A DNA stretch of 7,811 nt from Spirosomataceae bacterium (GTDB lineage: Bacteria > Bacteroidota > Bacteroidia > Cytophagales > Spirosomataceae), in NCBI GenBank assembly GCA_030731175.1, contig JANQUM010000142.1, positions 1-7,811 of the forward strand. Direction: 5' to 3'. The notes under the pieces were generated by a model. That model was not told the DNA's origin and did not search any database. It saw only the letters and a list, made by a program, of their open reading frames with translations. Positions 1-5,775 of this stretch are shown here, one piece after another. Every line of letters starts with the position of its first letter. The stretch's first letter is position 1. A program made the translations under genes and the position numbers.

Positions 1-110
1 CCATTTTTTACCGCTGTGATTTCAAAATTCTGAAATTCAAGGATTTTTTTGGCGAGGTTTTGAATTACTGAGCTATCTTCGGCAATGAGAACGCTTTTTG
101 GAGTAGGCAT
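1..110 (-). CDS. Response regulator receiver protein, N-terminus only (partial)
   Basis: The gene runs off the left edge of the window; only the first 36 codons are present, starting at the ATG at 108-110 on the minus strand. The peptide begins MPTPKSVLIAEDSSVIQNLA. This is the first beta strand of a CheY-like receiver domain followed by the acidic pair (Glu11-Asp12) that helps bind Mg2+ in this family, and then the first helix. The phospho-accepting Asp and the output domain, if any, lie outside the window, so it could be a stand-alone receiver, a DNA-binding regulator, or the receiver part of a hybrid kinase. It is divergent from moaC, with 122 bases between the two start codons. No convincing promoter was found for it. 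Confidence 0.75.
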   Translation of the reverse strand, partial: MPTPKSVLIAEDSSVIQNLAKKILEFQNFEITAVKN

Positions 111-201
111 AATTAGAATCGGAAAGGTTTATGTTCGTTTCGTAAATATATGATAAAACCCGAACCGATGGAAAGAATATTCAAAATCCGACCAAAAAAA
201 C

Positions 202-209
202 TACTTTTG
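202..209 (+). promoter_or_regulatory. Probable -7 promoter element of moaC
   Basis: TACTTTTG matches the Bacteroidota -7 consensus TAnnTTTG exactly. The -33 side is weak: a TTC at 180-182 sits at the 19-base spacing where TTG would be expected. Transcription would start a few bases downstream, at roughly 213-217, leaving a short leader before the ATG at 233. The GTG that would open a longer moaC frame (209-211) overlaps this element and so would not be transcribed from this promoter. Confidence 0.5.
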
Positions 210-232
210 TGGCTGTCAATTGCATTTTATCA

Positions 233-709
233 ATGAAAAATTTCACTCATTTAGATTCTCAGGACAATCCATCAATGGTCGATGTTGGCGAAAAAGCCGC
301 AACGAAAAGAATCGCCAAGGCGAGGAGTATCGTGGTTGTTTCGGATGAAATACTGAATTCACTGCAAGGAAACGAAATACTTTCTAAAAAAGGACCTGTT
401 TTTCAAACCGCAATTATCGCCGGAATTATGGCGGCAAAACGCACCGGTGAGCTCATTCCGCTCTGCCATCCGTTGGGCTTAGAAAATTGCCAGGTCGAGA
501 TTTCGGTAAATACCCACAATGAGATCGAAATTATTTGTACAGCTTCTTTAACCGGAAAAACGGGAATTGAAATGGAAGCCCTGACGGGTGCCAGTATTGC
601 CGCACTTACTATTTACGATATGTGTAAGGCGATGTCGCATGATATTGTTATTAAAGAAACCCGCTTGATTGAAAAACGAGGCGGTAAAAGCGATTTTAAA
701 TTAGACTAA
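233..709 (+). CDS. moaC: Cyclic pyranopterin monophosphate synthase MoaC
   Basis: MoaC acts after the radical-SAM enzyme MoaA in molybdenum cofactor synthesis, converting the 3',8-cyclised GTP intermediate to cyclic pyranopterin monophosphate in the cytoplasm. The 158-residue protein has the usual family length. The opening FTHLD and NPSMVDV match the family N-terminus. Residues known to be important in E. coli MoaC have counterparts: Lys53 in KKGPVF, LCHP at 77-80, Glu113 and Glu115 in GIEMEALTG, Asp129 and Lys132 in IYDMCKA, and Lys152 in GGKS. I chose the ATG at 233 rather than the in-frame GTG at 209, because the GTG lies within a probable -7 box and the extra eight residues have no counterpart in the family. 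No other Moco gene is in the window, so it appears to be a stand-alone gene. The enzyme works as an oligomer in known cases. Confidence 0.95.
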   Translation: MKNFTHLDSQDNPSMVDVGEKAATKRIAKARSIVVVSDEILNSLQGNEILSKKGPVFQTAIIAGIMAAKRTGELIPLCHPLGLENCQVEISVNTHNEIEIICTASLTGKTGIEMEALTGASIAALTIYDMCKAMSHDIVIKETRLIEKRGGKSDFKLD

Positions 710-905
710 TTTCTCCAAGTTCTGTCCCCAAACCCCTGAAGTTGACTTCTTTCGAGCGAAGTTTATCGTCCTTTTGGGTGTTTCACCCTATAGGTGATGA
801 AAGTAAAGTACTCAGAATCTTCTATTTATATTATACAGTACGTGGAAGTTGAATCAACCTGAAGCACCCGAAATCTCATCATTCTTCTTGAATTAACTAA
901 GAAAG
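710..905. other. Non-coding spacer with several small inverted repeats
   Basis: I see no gene between moaC and the blaI-type promoter. The stretch contains several short perfect inverted repeats: GAAGT-tg-ACTTC at 738-749, GGGTG-ttt-CACCC at 776-788, the overlapping alternative pairing TCACC-ctata-GGTGA at 783-797, and GTTGA-a-TCAAC at 848-858. None is followed by a clear T run, so a moaC terminator is not obvious, although one of the hairpins may attenuate read-through. Confidence 0.4.
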
Positions 906-953
906 TAGTTTGAAAACTAAAAAATTAGTTTTATGTTTGAATTGTAATTACAA
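906..953 (+). promoter_or_regulatory. Operator-like inverted repeats over the blaI promoter
   Basis: Three perfect inverted repeats cluster on the promoter. AAAACTAA (913-920) and TTAGTTTT (925-932), separated by four A residues, fill the space between the -33 and -7 elements. TAGTTT (906-911) and AAACTA (914-919), separated by two bases, overlap the -33 element. TTGTAATTACAA (942-953) is a perfect palindrome across the expected transcription start. BlaI/MecI-family dimers bind dyads at their own promoters, with TACA/TGTA half-sites in the staphylococcal case; the 942-953 site contains TGTA and TACA in the opposite order. That the adjacent repressor binds here is inference, and which dyad is the true operator is open. 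Confidence 0.6.
910..939 (+). promoter_or_regulatory. Promoter of the blaI-type operon
   Basis: A TTG at 910-912 and TATGTTTG at 932-939 are separated by 19 bases. This matches the Bacteroidota -33/-7 promoter consensus (TTG, about 19 bases, TAnnTTTG) at every fixed position. Transcription would start near 944-948, about 20 bases before the ATG at 969. The promoter is the only good candidate upstream of the four-gene plus-strand run, whose internal gaps are 1, 1 and 33 bases. Confidence 0.7.
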
Positions 954-968
954 AACCACTACGAAAAA

Positions 969-1337
969 ATGAACGAATTAACCAAAGCAGAAGAAGAAAT
1001 CATGCAGCAACTCTGGGAGTTAGAGCGGGCATATGTCAAAGAAATCATTGAGCGTTTGCCCGAACCCAAACCCGCTTACACCACGGTTTCTACCATCGTC
1101 CGAATTTTGGAAACAAAGGGTTTTATTGATCACAAAGCCTTCGGCAAAACGCACCAATATTTCCCGAAAGTTTCCAAAGAAGATTACCGCAAATTTGTCA
1201 CCGAAAAACTGATGAACGGTTATTTCGGAAACTCGGTGGGAGAGATGGTTTCTTTCTTCGTAAAAGAGCAACAAATTGATCTTGGCGAAGCCGACGAAAT
1301 TTTGAAAATGATCGAACAATTCAAAAACAAAAATTAG
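969..1337 (+). CDS. BlaI/MecI-family transcriptional repressor
   Basis: The 122-residue length is normal for this family of dimeric winged-helix repressors, which are inactivated by proteolysis in response to a membrane sensor. Residues 1-68 form the winged helix: LTKAEEEIMQQLW opens it, YTTVSTIVRILETKGFI is the recognition-helix region, and residues 52-66 are the wing. The C-terminal part (about 70-120) is the dimerisation region, ending in the FVKEQQIDLGEADEILKMIEQ stretch, which resembles the end of MecI. In staphylococcal BlaI and MecI the regulatory cut falls between Asn101 and Phe102; by eye alignment the equivalent here is Ser95-Phe96 in EMVSFFVKE. The ATG has no Shine-Dalgarno, as is usual in Bacteroidota. 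It is separated by one base from the M56 peptidase gene, the classic repressor-sensor pairing. The target genes other than its own operon are unknown, and beta-lactam sensing should not be assumed. Confidence 0.92.
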   Translation: MNELTKAEEEIMQQLWELERAYVKEIIERLPEPKPAYTTVSTIVRILETKGFIDHKAFGKTHQYFPKVSKEDYRKFVTEKLMNGYFGNSVGEMVSFFVKEQQIDLGEADEILKMIEQFKNKN

Positions 1338-1338
1338 T

Positions 1339-3378
1339 ATGAATCCCATCGTTTACCTCATTCAAGTCAACTTGTTTCTGCTGTTATTTTACGGTTTTTA
1401 CAAGCTATTTTTGCGGAAGGAAACCTTCAATAACCTTAATCGGGGTTATTTGGTAATTGCCGCAATTACGGCATTTGCCGTGCCGTTTTTGCAGTCGGAC
1501 TTGGTGCGTTCGTGGTTTGTGACCCAACAGGTAAACGAGGTGATTTTTACGGCTTATTCACCCGAAGTAATCGTGTTTTCTGCCGTGGAAGAATCTGCGA
1601 TTTTATGGACGGATATTCTACGAATTGTTTACTTGAGTGTGGTTATTTTTCTTTCTATTAAGTTAATAGTAAGCATTTTAATAACAAATAGGTTGTTCAG
1701 TAATTTTACAGATACCATCGGCGGGGCATTTTCGTTTTTCGGAAAAATCGTTGTTGACGAATCAATGGAAGAACACGAAACCATTTACCGCCACGAAGAA
1801 GTACACAGCCAGCACTTGCACTCGGCAGATGTCATTTTGTTTGAAATTATTGCAATTATCTGTTGGTTCAATCCAGTAGTTTATTTCTACAAAAATGCGG
1901 TGCGAAACATTCACGAATTTATTGCTGATGAACTTGCGAGTAAAACCTTGAGTGATAAAGCCGCTTACGCCACTTTATTGGTGAGTAAGCAGTTCAATAT
2001 TGCCCCCTCGGTGCTGACCAATAGTTTCTACAAACCTTCCACCATTAAACTCCGAATCGAGATGTTATTAAAAAAGCGTTCGACCAAAACAGCGTTGTTA
2101 AAATACGGCCTCATTGCCCCGTTATTTTTATCCATGATGGTATTGGCTTCAGCCACGGTGATTGATAAAGAAGGGTTAGAAAATATTGCGGAATCAGTAG
2201 AAGTACCGTTGACGGAATTACCGTCTATTTATAATTTGTCAATTAATAAAAACGTACGTGAAATTGAAGGTTTCGTGAAAAGTTCCGACGGCGATCCGTT
2301 GGCAGGAGCGGTGATAACCAAAAAAGGCAGTTCTGAAGGTACAGTGACTGATAGAAATGGCTACTTCAAACTCAATTTAAGTGAAGAGAATAGCCGACTA
2401 ATCATTTCTTTCGTTGGTTTTGAAACCCGTGAAATTAGCATTGAGGGTATCGCAGAAGTGACCGTTAAGTTAACAAAGCAAGAAAATGTGCTCGATGAAA
2501 TGGTAGTAGTTTCCTCACAAGATGCAGATTTAGTTGGAGAGGAGGTTTTTACAACGGTTGAGCAAAATCCAGAATTTCCGGGTGGAGCTACTGAAATGTA
2601 CAAGTATATTGGGGAGCGAATTAAATACCCAAAACTTGCCCAACAAATGAAGGTAGAAGGTAAGGTTTTTCTGAGATTTGTGGTACAGAAAAACGGAGAA
2701 ATTGGCGATATAAAAATTCTGAAAGGCATTGGCTATGGCTGCGACGAAGAAGCCGTTCGGGTAATTTCCCAAATGCCGAAATGGACGCCCGGAAAGCAAA
2801 ACGGTAAGCCCGTGAATGTTTATTTTACTATGCCCATAAAATTTGCGTTGGAAGGGAAAAGCGATAATGAAGCAAGTGAGTTTCCGAGGGGAATTTCTGA
2901 TTCAAAAGTAGACTTCCTAAATCCTAAAGTGAATTTATCTAATAGTGAATCCAGGTATAATGTCAAAGTTCGTGGTGTAGAGAATAAAGATGGCTCAAAA
3001 CCTATTTTTGTGATTGATGGAATTGTTCAATTAGAAAATCGACTTGAAAACCTTAACCCAAGTAGTATTTCTTCAATTAATGTGATAAAAGGTGCTGCTG
3101 CAACGTCACTCTACGGAGAGCAAGCAAAAAATGGAGCGGTTCAAATTATTACCAAAAAAGGAGCAGATTCTAAAGGTTTTACGAGTGATACTTACGAAGT
3201 AAAAGATGCTCTGTACATAGTAGATGGTGAAGAAATGACCTACGATGAATACAACAGAAAATACAAAAAAGATATATCTGGCAGCACGACTTTCATTTAC
3301 AAGTCAGGTGATGCCGTTGAGAAATTTGGTCAGAAAGGGAAAAACGGCGTTATAATTATCAAAACGAAAGATAAGTAA
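1339..3378 (+). CDS. BlaR1-like M56 metallopeptidase with CarboxypepD_reg, TonB_C and plug-like tail
   Basis: This 679-residue membrane protein is the likely signal-transducing partner of the upstream repressor. Hydrophobic segments lie near residues 3-21, 36-52, 94-116, 162-184 and 256-271. The M56 zinc-peptidase signature HEEVH is at 152-156, with a downstream HEFIADE (192-198) expected to supply a further zinc ligand, so the cytoplasmic protease looks intact. After the last membrane segment come a carboxypeptidase-regulatory-like beta domain (about 307-378, with NGYFKL and ISFVGFE), a TonB C-terminal module (about 402-503, with KYPKLAQ, KVFLRFVV, GIGYGC and MPIKF), and two TonB-receptor-plug-like stretches. 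The first plug-like stretch is about 555-607, with FVIDG, ISSINVIKG, LYG and NGAVQIITKKG; the second is about 624-678, with LYIVDG and NGVIIIKTK. There is no penicillin-binding domain, unlike true BlaR1. Related composite M56 proteins occur in Bacteroidota. The signal sensed and the substrate cut are unknown. Only one base separates it from the genes on either side. Confidence 0.9.
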   Translation: MNPIVYLIQVNLFLLLFYGFYKLFLRKETFNNLNRGYLVIAAITAFAVPFLQSDLVRSWFVTQQVNEVIFTAYSPEVIVFSAVEESAILWTDILRIVYLSVVIFLSIKLIVSILITNRLFSNFTDTIGGAFSFFGKIVVDESMEEHETIYRHEEVHSQHLHSADVILFEIIAIICWFNPVVYFYKNAVRNIHEFIADELASKTLSDKAAYATLLVSKQFNIAPSVLTNSFYKPSTIKLRIEMLLKKRSTKTALLKYGLIAPLFLSMMVLASATVIDKEGLENIAESVEVPLTELPSIYNLSINKNVREIEGFVKSSDGDPLAGAVITKKGSSEGTVTDRNGYFKLNLSEENSRLIISFVGFETREISIEGIAEVTVKLTKQENVLDEMVVVSSQDADLVGEEVFTTVEQNPEFPGGATEMYKYIGERIKYPKLAQQMKVEGKVFLRFVVQKNGEIGDIKILKGIGYGCDEEAVRVISQMPKWTPGKQNGKPVNVYFTMPIKFALEGKSDNEASEFPRGISDSKVDFLNPKVNLSNSESRYNVKVRGVENKDGSKPIFVIDGIVQLENRLENLNPSSISSINVIKGAAATSLYGEQAKNGAVQIITKKGADSKGFTSDTYEVKDALYIVDGEEMTYDEYNRKYKKDISGSTTFIYKSGDAVEKFGQKGKNGVIIIKTKDK

Positions 3379-3379
3379 G

Positions 3380-4045
3380 ATGCTACTATTCAGGATAGTT
3401 TGTTTTTTGATATTTAGTTTCTTGGCAGTTTTTGCAAAGGCAGAACTCACGATTGAAAATCGAGTGGTGGAAGGTTATGTTTATAACGATAATAGTACGC
3501 CTATTTACAGGGCAACGATTAAAGTAAAGGGAAGTGAAACCAGTGTTCAGACCAACAAGAATGGATATTTTAAACTTGAAAATATTCCTGAAGGTGTCGC
3601 TTTGATTTTTAGTTACCTAAACTTCAAACCTCTGGAAGTAACTATCAGCGGTTCGTCAGTCATTCAGGTAAGGTTAAGCTCTTCGGTTTCTTCCATCATT
3701 TCGGGTGCAAAAATCCCCTTCAATGAACCGCAAGAATACGGAGAAGAAATTTTTACTACGGTAGAGCAAAATCCAGAGTTTGTAGGTGGGGTTTCAAAAA
3801 TGTATCAGTATTTGGCAAGCAATATTCGTACTCCAGCAAATAGTAAAAATGGAGGTAAGGTATTTTTGAAATTTGTAGTAGAAAAAGACGGCAGTATTGG
3901 TAAAATAGAACTGCTGAAAGGAATAGGAAACGAATTTGACGAAGAGGCTATTCGGTTAATTTCTGAAATGCCCAAGTGGAACGCCGGAAAACAAAATGGA
4001 AGACCTGTTCGGGTATACTATACCCTGCCAATACTTTTTGAATAA
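3380..4045 (+). CDS. Secreted CarboxypepD_reg-like and TonB C-terminal module protein
   Basis: The 221-residue protein starts with a signal peptide (hydrophobic 2-19, probable cleavage after AKA at 19-21) and has no other membrane segment, so a soluble periplasmic location is likely. Residues about 28-99 form a carboxypeptidase-regulatory-like beta sandwich (EGYVYND, NGYFKLENIPEG). Residues about 121-220 form a TonB C-terminal module closely resembling that of the preceding protein: EEIFTTVEQNPEF, GKVFLKFVV, LKGIG, EMPKW and KQNGRPV recur. It looks like a copy of the middle of the M56 protein without the protease. Two hallmarks are altered: the KYPxxA stretch has become RTPANSKN with a short deletion, and GYGCDEE has become NEFDEE. 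A canonical TonB needs an N-terminal transmembrane helix coupled to ExbBD, which is absent, so ordinary energy transduction is unlikely. It starts one base after the preceding stop. The function is unknown. Confidence 0.85.
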   Translation: MLLFRIVCFLIFSFLAVFAKAELTIENRVVEGYVYNDNSTPIYRATIKVKGSETSVQTNKNGYFKLENIPEGVALIFSYLNFKPLEVTISGSSVIQVRLSSSVSSIISGAKIPFNEPQEYGEEIFTTVEQNPEFVGGVSKMYQYLASNIRTPANSKNGGKVFLKFVVEKDGSIGKIELLKGIGNEFDEEAIRLISEMPKWNAGKQNGRPVRVYYTLPILFE

Positions 4046-4078
4046 TCATTTACAATTTTCAACTTAAACATAAAAACG

Positions 4079-4522
4079 ATGAAAAAAGTACTCTTATCTC
4101 TCTTGGTAGCAGGCTCAATAATAAGCTGTGAAAATATGATGAATAACGGTGAATCTTTTGAACCAGTTGCTGTAAGCGATGAAATAAAGATGGCGAAAGT
4201 AGAAGGTGAAATATTTACGAAGGTTGAAACATCCCCTGAATTTCCGGGCGGCATGTCGAAAATGTACGAATATATTGGTCAAAACCTAAAGTACCCCGAA
4301 GTAGCCCAACGGGACAAGATACAAGGCAAAGTATTTGTGAAATTTGTGGTGACAAAAGACGGCGACATCGGTAAAATTGAAACGCTCAAAGGAATTGGTT
4401 ATGGCTGCGAAGAAGAAGTGGCTCGGATATTAGCTGGCATGCCAACTTGGAAACCTGCGGAGCAAGGCGGCGAAAAAGTAAATGTTTATTTCACAATGCC
4501 TATTGCATTTCGGTTAGAATAA
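4079..4522 (+). CDS. TonB C-terminal module lipoprotein
   Basis: This 147-residue protein has a lipoprotein signal sequence with lipobox IISC, so Cys17 should be lipidated; there is no other membrane segment. After a linker of about 25 residues, almost the whole mature protein (about 44-145) is a TonB C-terminal module with GEIFTKVE, SPEFPGG, KYPEVAQ, IQGKVFVKFVV, LKGIGYGCEEE and NVYFTMPIAF. It keeps the YPxxA and GYGC features lost in the preceding protein and is closer to the module of the M56 protein. It follows that gene after 33 bases with no terminator, so it is probably the last gene of the operon; the bidirectional hairpin at 4601-4644 follows. I cannot tell whether it is held at the inner or outer membrane. 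As a lipoprotein without an ExbBD-coupled helix it is unlikely to be an ordinary TonB. The specific role is unknown. Confidence 0.85.
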   Translation: MKKVLLSLLVAGSIISCENMMNNGESFEPVAVSDEIKMAKVEGEIFTKVETSPEFPGGMSKMYEYIGQNLKYPEVAQRDKIQGKVFVKFVVTKDGDIGKIETLKGIGYGCEEEVARILAGMPTWKPAEQGGEKVNVYFTMPIAFRLE

Positions 4523-4600
4523 CCCTTTTGGCGGTCGCAGATGGGGTCGCCCAGAATTTGACTGCTGTCAAGGTCGATGACCGTTGTCAGTGCCAAAAAC

Positions 4601-4644
4601 AATAAAACGCCATCAGTATTGAAACCGATGGCGTTTATTATTTT
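4601..4644. terminator. Bidirectional terminator between convergent operons
   Basis: AAACGCCATC (4605-4614) pairs perfectly with GATGGCGTTT (4627-4636) around a 12-base loop. The plus side continues into ATTATTTT, and on the minus strand the stem is followed by TATTGTTTTT. It lies between the end of the TonB_C lipoprotein gene and the end of the minus-strand SPFH gene, so it can stop transcription from both directions. Confidence 0.85.
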
Positions 4645-4658
4645 CGGACAGAAGATAA

Positions 4659-5558
4659 TTAATTACCCCCCAATATTACAGGTGTTTTACCACTCGTGAT
4701 GATTACTTTAGCATTCGGAGAAATGGCAATTTCTTTCTGAGCTTTGATAGCTTCGTACTCCAAAAGACCTTTCGTAAGTGTAGAAGTAATGATGCGTTGG
4801 TAATCTGCAATACCTTGAGCCTCAACGCGTTTACGCTCGGCTTCTTGCTTTTCTTTCTGCAAAACGAACTGCATTTTCTGAGCATCTTGCTCGGCGTTAA
4901 TCTTTGACTCAATTGCTTTCTTTACTGATTCAGGAAGTGTGATATTCCGAACTAAAAGCTGCTCAAGCACTAAGCCACGCTTCTTAAAATCAACTTCGAT
5001 GGCATTGAAGATTTTTCCCTGAAATTCTTCTCTTTTCGACGAATAAAGCGACACCGCTTCGTAATTAGCAGCAAGGTCACGAATTCTCGTCCGAGCAATT
5101 GGTCGTACAATTACGTCGCGGTAGTCAACGCCCAATTCACGGTAAATGGCGGGAGCTTCCGAAGGAATAATGCGGTAAAGCACCGTCAAGTCAATGGTTA
5201 CTTCAAGACCATCAGCAGATAACGCCCGAATGGCATCATCGCCGCCTTTGTTTCCTTCGTCAGTAATGCCAGACATGGTGTAATTTTGCGTTTTGATGTC
5301 AAATTCACGTACTTCCACGAGTGGGTTTACCACACTCAAACCGCTTGGAAGCGTGCGTTCCTTCACATTACCGAATAAGGCTTGTACGCCAACTTGACCC
5401 GGATCAATTTGTATGACGGCACTTGATAAAGCCCCGAGTAGAATAACCACAACTCCGGCAATTTTGACGGGGCGTGAAAAAGTTGAAATCTGCAAAGCAG
5501 GCGTATTAATAGCAAAACCCGCAATGAGCAGGATAACACCGATGAATATTAAAAACAT
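4659..5558 (-). CDS. SPFH/prohibitin-family membrane protein
   Basis: The 299-residue protein belongs to the stomatin/prohibitin/flotillin superfamily, whose members form large membrane-attached oligomers that organise membrane domains and often modulate membrane proteases. Two hydrophobic stretches (about 2-17 and 30-49) anchor the N-terminus. The SPFH (Band 7) domain spans about 50-225, with IDPGQVGVQALFG, GLSVVNPLVEVREFDIKTQ, LEVTIDLTVLYRI, ARTRIRDLAANYEA and LLVRNITLPESVKKAIESK. This pattern is closest to prohibitins. A charged, predicted coiled-coil helix follows (about 215-255, rich in Lys, Glu, Gln and Ala), then a short tail ending in GKTPVILGGN. The ATG start puts the first membrane segment at the very N-terminus, which is sensible. 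It converges on the TonB_C operon. Partners such as FtsH are known for bacterial prohibitin-like proteins, but none is encoded here. Confidence 0.9.
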   Translation of the reverse strand: MFLIFIGVILLIAGFAINTPALQISTFSRPVKIAGVVVILLGALSSAVIQIDPGQVGVQALFGNVKERTLPSGLSVVNPLVEVREFDIKTQNYTMSGITDEGNKGGDDAIRALSADGLEVTIDLTVLYRIIPSEAPAIYRELGVDYRDVIVRPIARTRIRDLAANYEAVSLYSSKREEFQGKIFNAIEVDFKKRGLVLEQLLVRNITLPESVKKAIESKINAEQDAQKMQFVLQKEKQEAERKRVEAQGIADYQRIITSTLTKGLLEYEAIKAQKEIAISPNAKVIITSGKTPVILGGN

Positions 5559-5688
5559 ATTGGTATAGTTTAGGTTGGAAATTTGCCGCTTTCCTTAGTT
5601 GGAGAGTTGGGCGATAATAACTATTCAACCAATTTTCTGCCCCAATCGTTTAGTTTTGTGATTAGTTTGGGATGGAAGGTATCTATAT

Positions 5689-5702
5689 TTTCCGAACGGA
5701 AA
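5689..5702. repeat. Short inverted repeat in the SPFH gene upstream region
   Basis: TTTCCG-aa-CGGAAA is a perfect six-base dyad about 130 bases upstream of the SPFH start. The 5559-5722 interval should hold the SPFH promoter, but I found no good TTG/TAnnTTTG pair on the minus strand. The dyad could be an operator or chance; nothing else in the interval looks like a gene. Confidence 0.3.
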
Positions 5703-5722
5703 TTTTTGTAGGGTGACAAAAC

Positions 5723-5756
5723 AAAAATGCCCATGAAGTAATTCAAGGGCATTTTT
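5723..5756 (-). terminator. Rho-independent terminator of the Spy-like gene
   Basis: AAAAATGCCC (5723-5732) pairs with GGGCATTTTT (5747-5756). Within the loop TGAA and TTCA also pair, giving a stem of 14 pairs with one A-A mismatch and a four-base loop. Read on the minus strand, the stem ends in TTTTTGTTTTG, a good uridine tract. It lies 19 bases after the stop codon of the Spy-like gene. Confidence 0.85.
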
Positions 5757-5775
5757 AGTGTGGAAGTTTGAAAAA

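Noticed and set aside
209..232. GTG-initiated N-terminal extension of MoaC
   Set aside because: It overlaps a probable -7 promoter element, and the eight extra residues do not match the family N-terminus.
1339..4522. Reading the operon as a beta-lactam resistance locus
   Set aside because: The repressor and protease are of the BlaI/BlaR1 type, but there is no penicillin-binding sensor domain and no beta-lactamase gene in the window.
4523..4600. Minus-strand open stretch reading LTTVIDLDSSQILGDPICDR, possibly a transposase scrap
   Set aside because: It is too short, has no start or recognisable remainder, and the likeness to ISL3-type transposases is only suggestive. The small dyads at 4558-4571 and 4572-4582 were not counted as features either.
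5651..5658. TAGTTTTG, a -7-like element on the plus strand
   Set aside because: There is no TTG at the expected -33 position and no plus-strand gene downstream.
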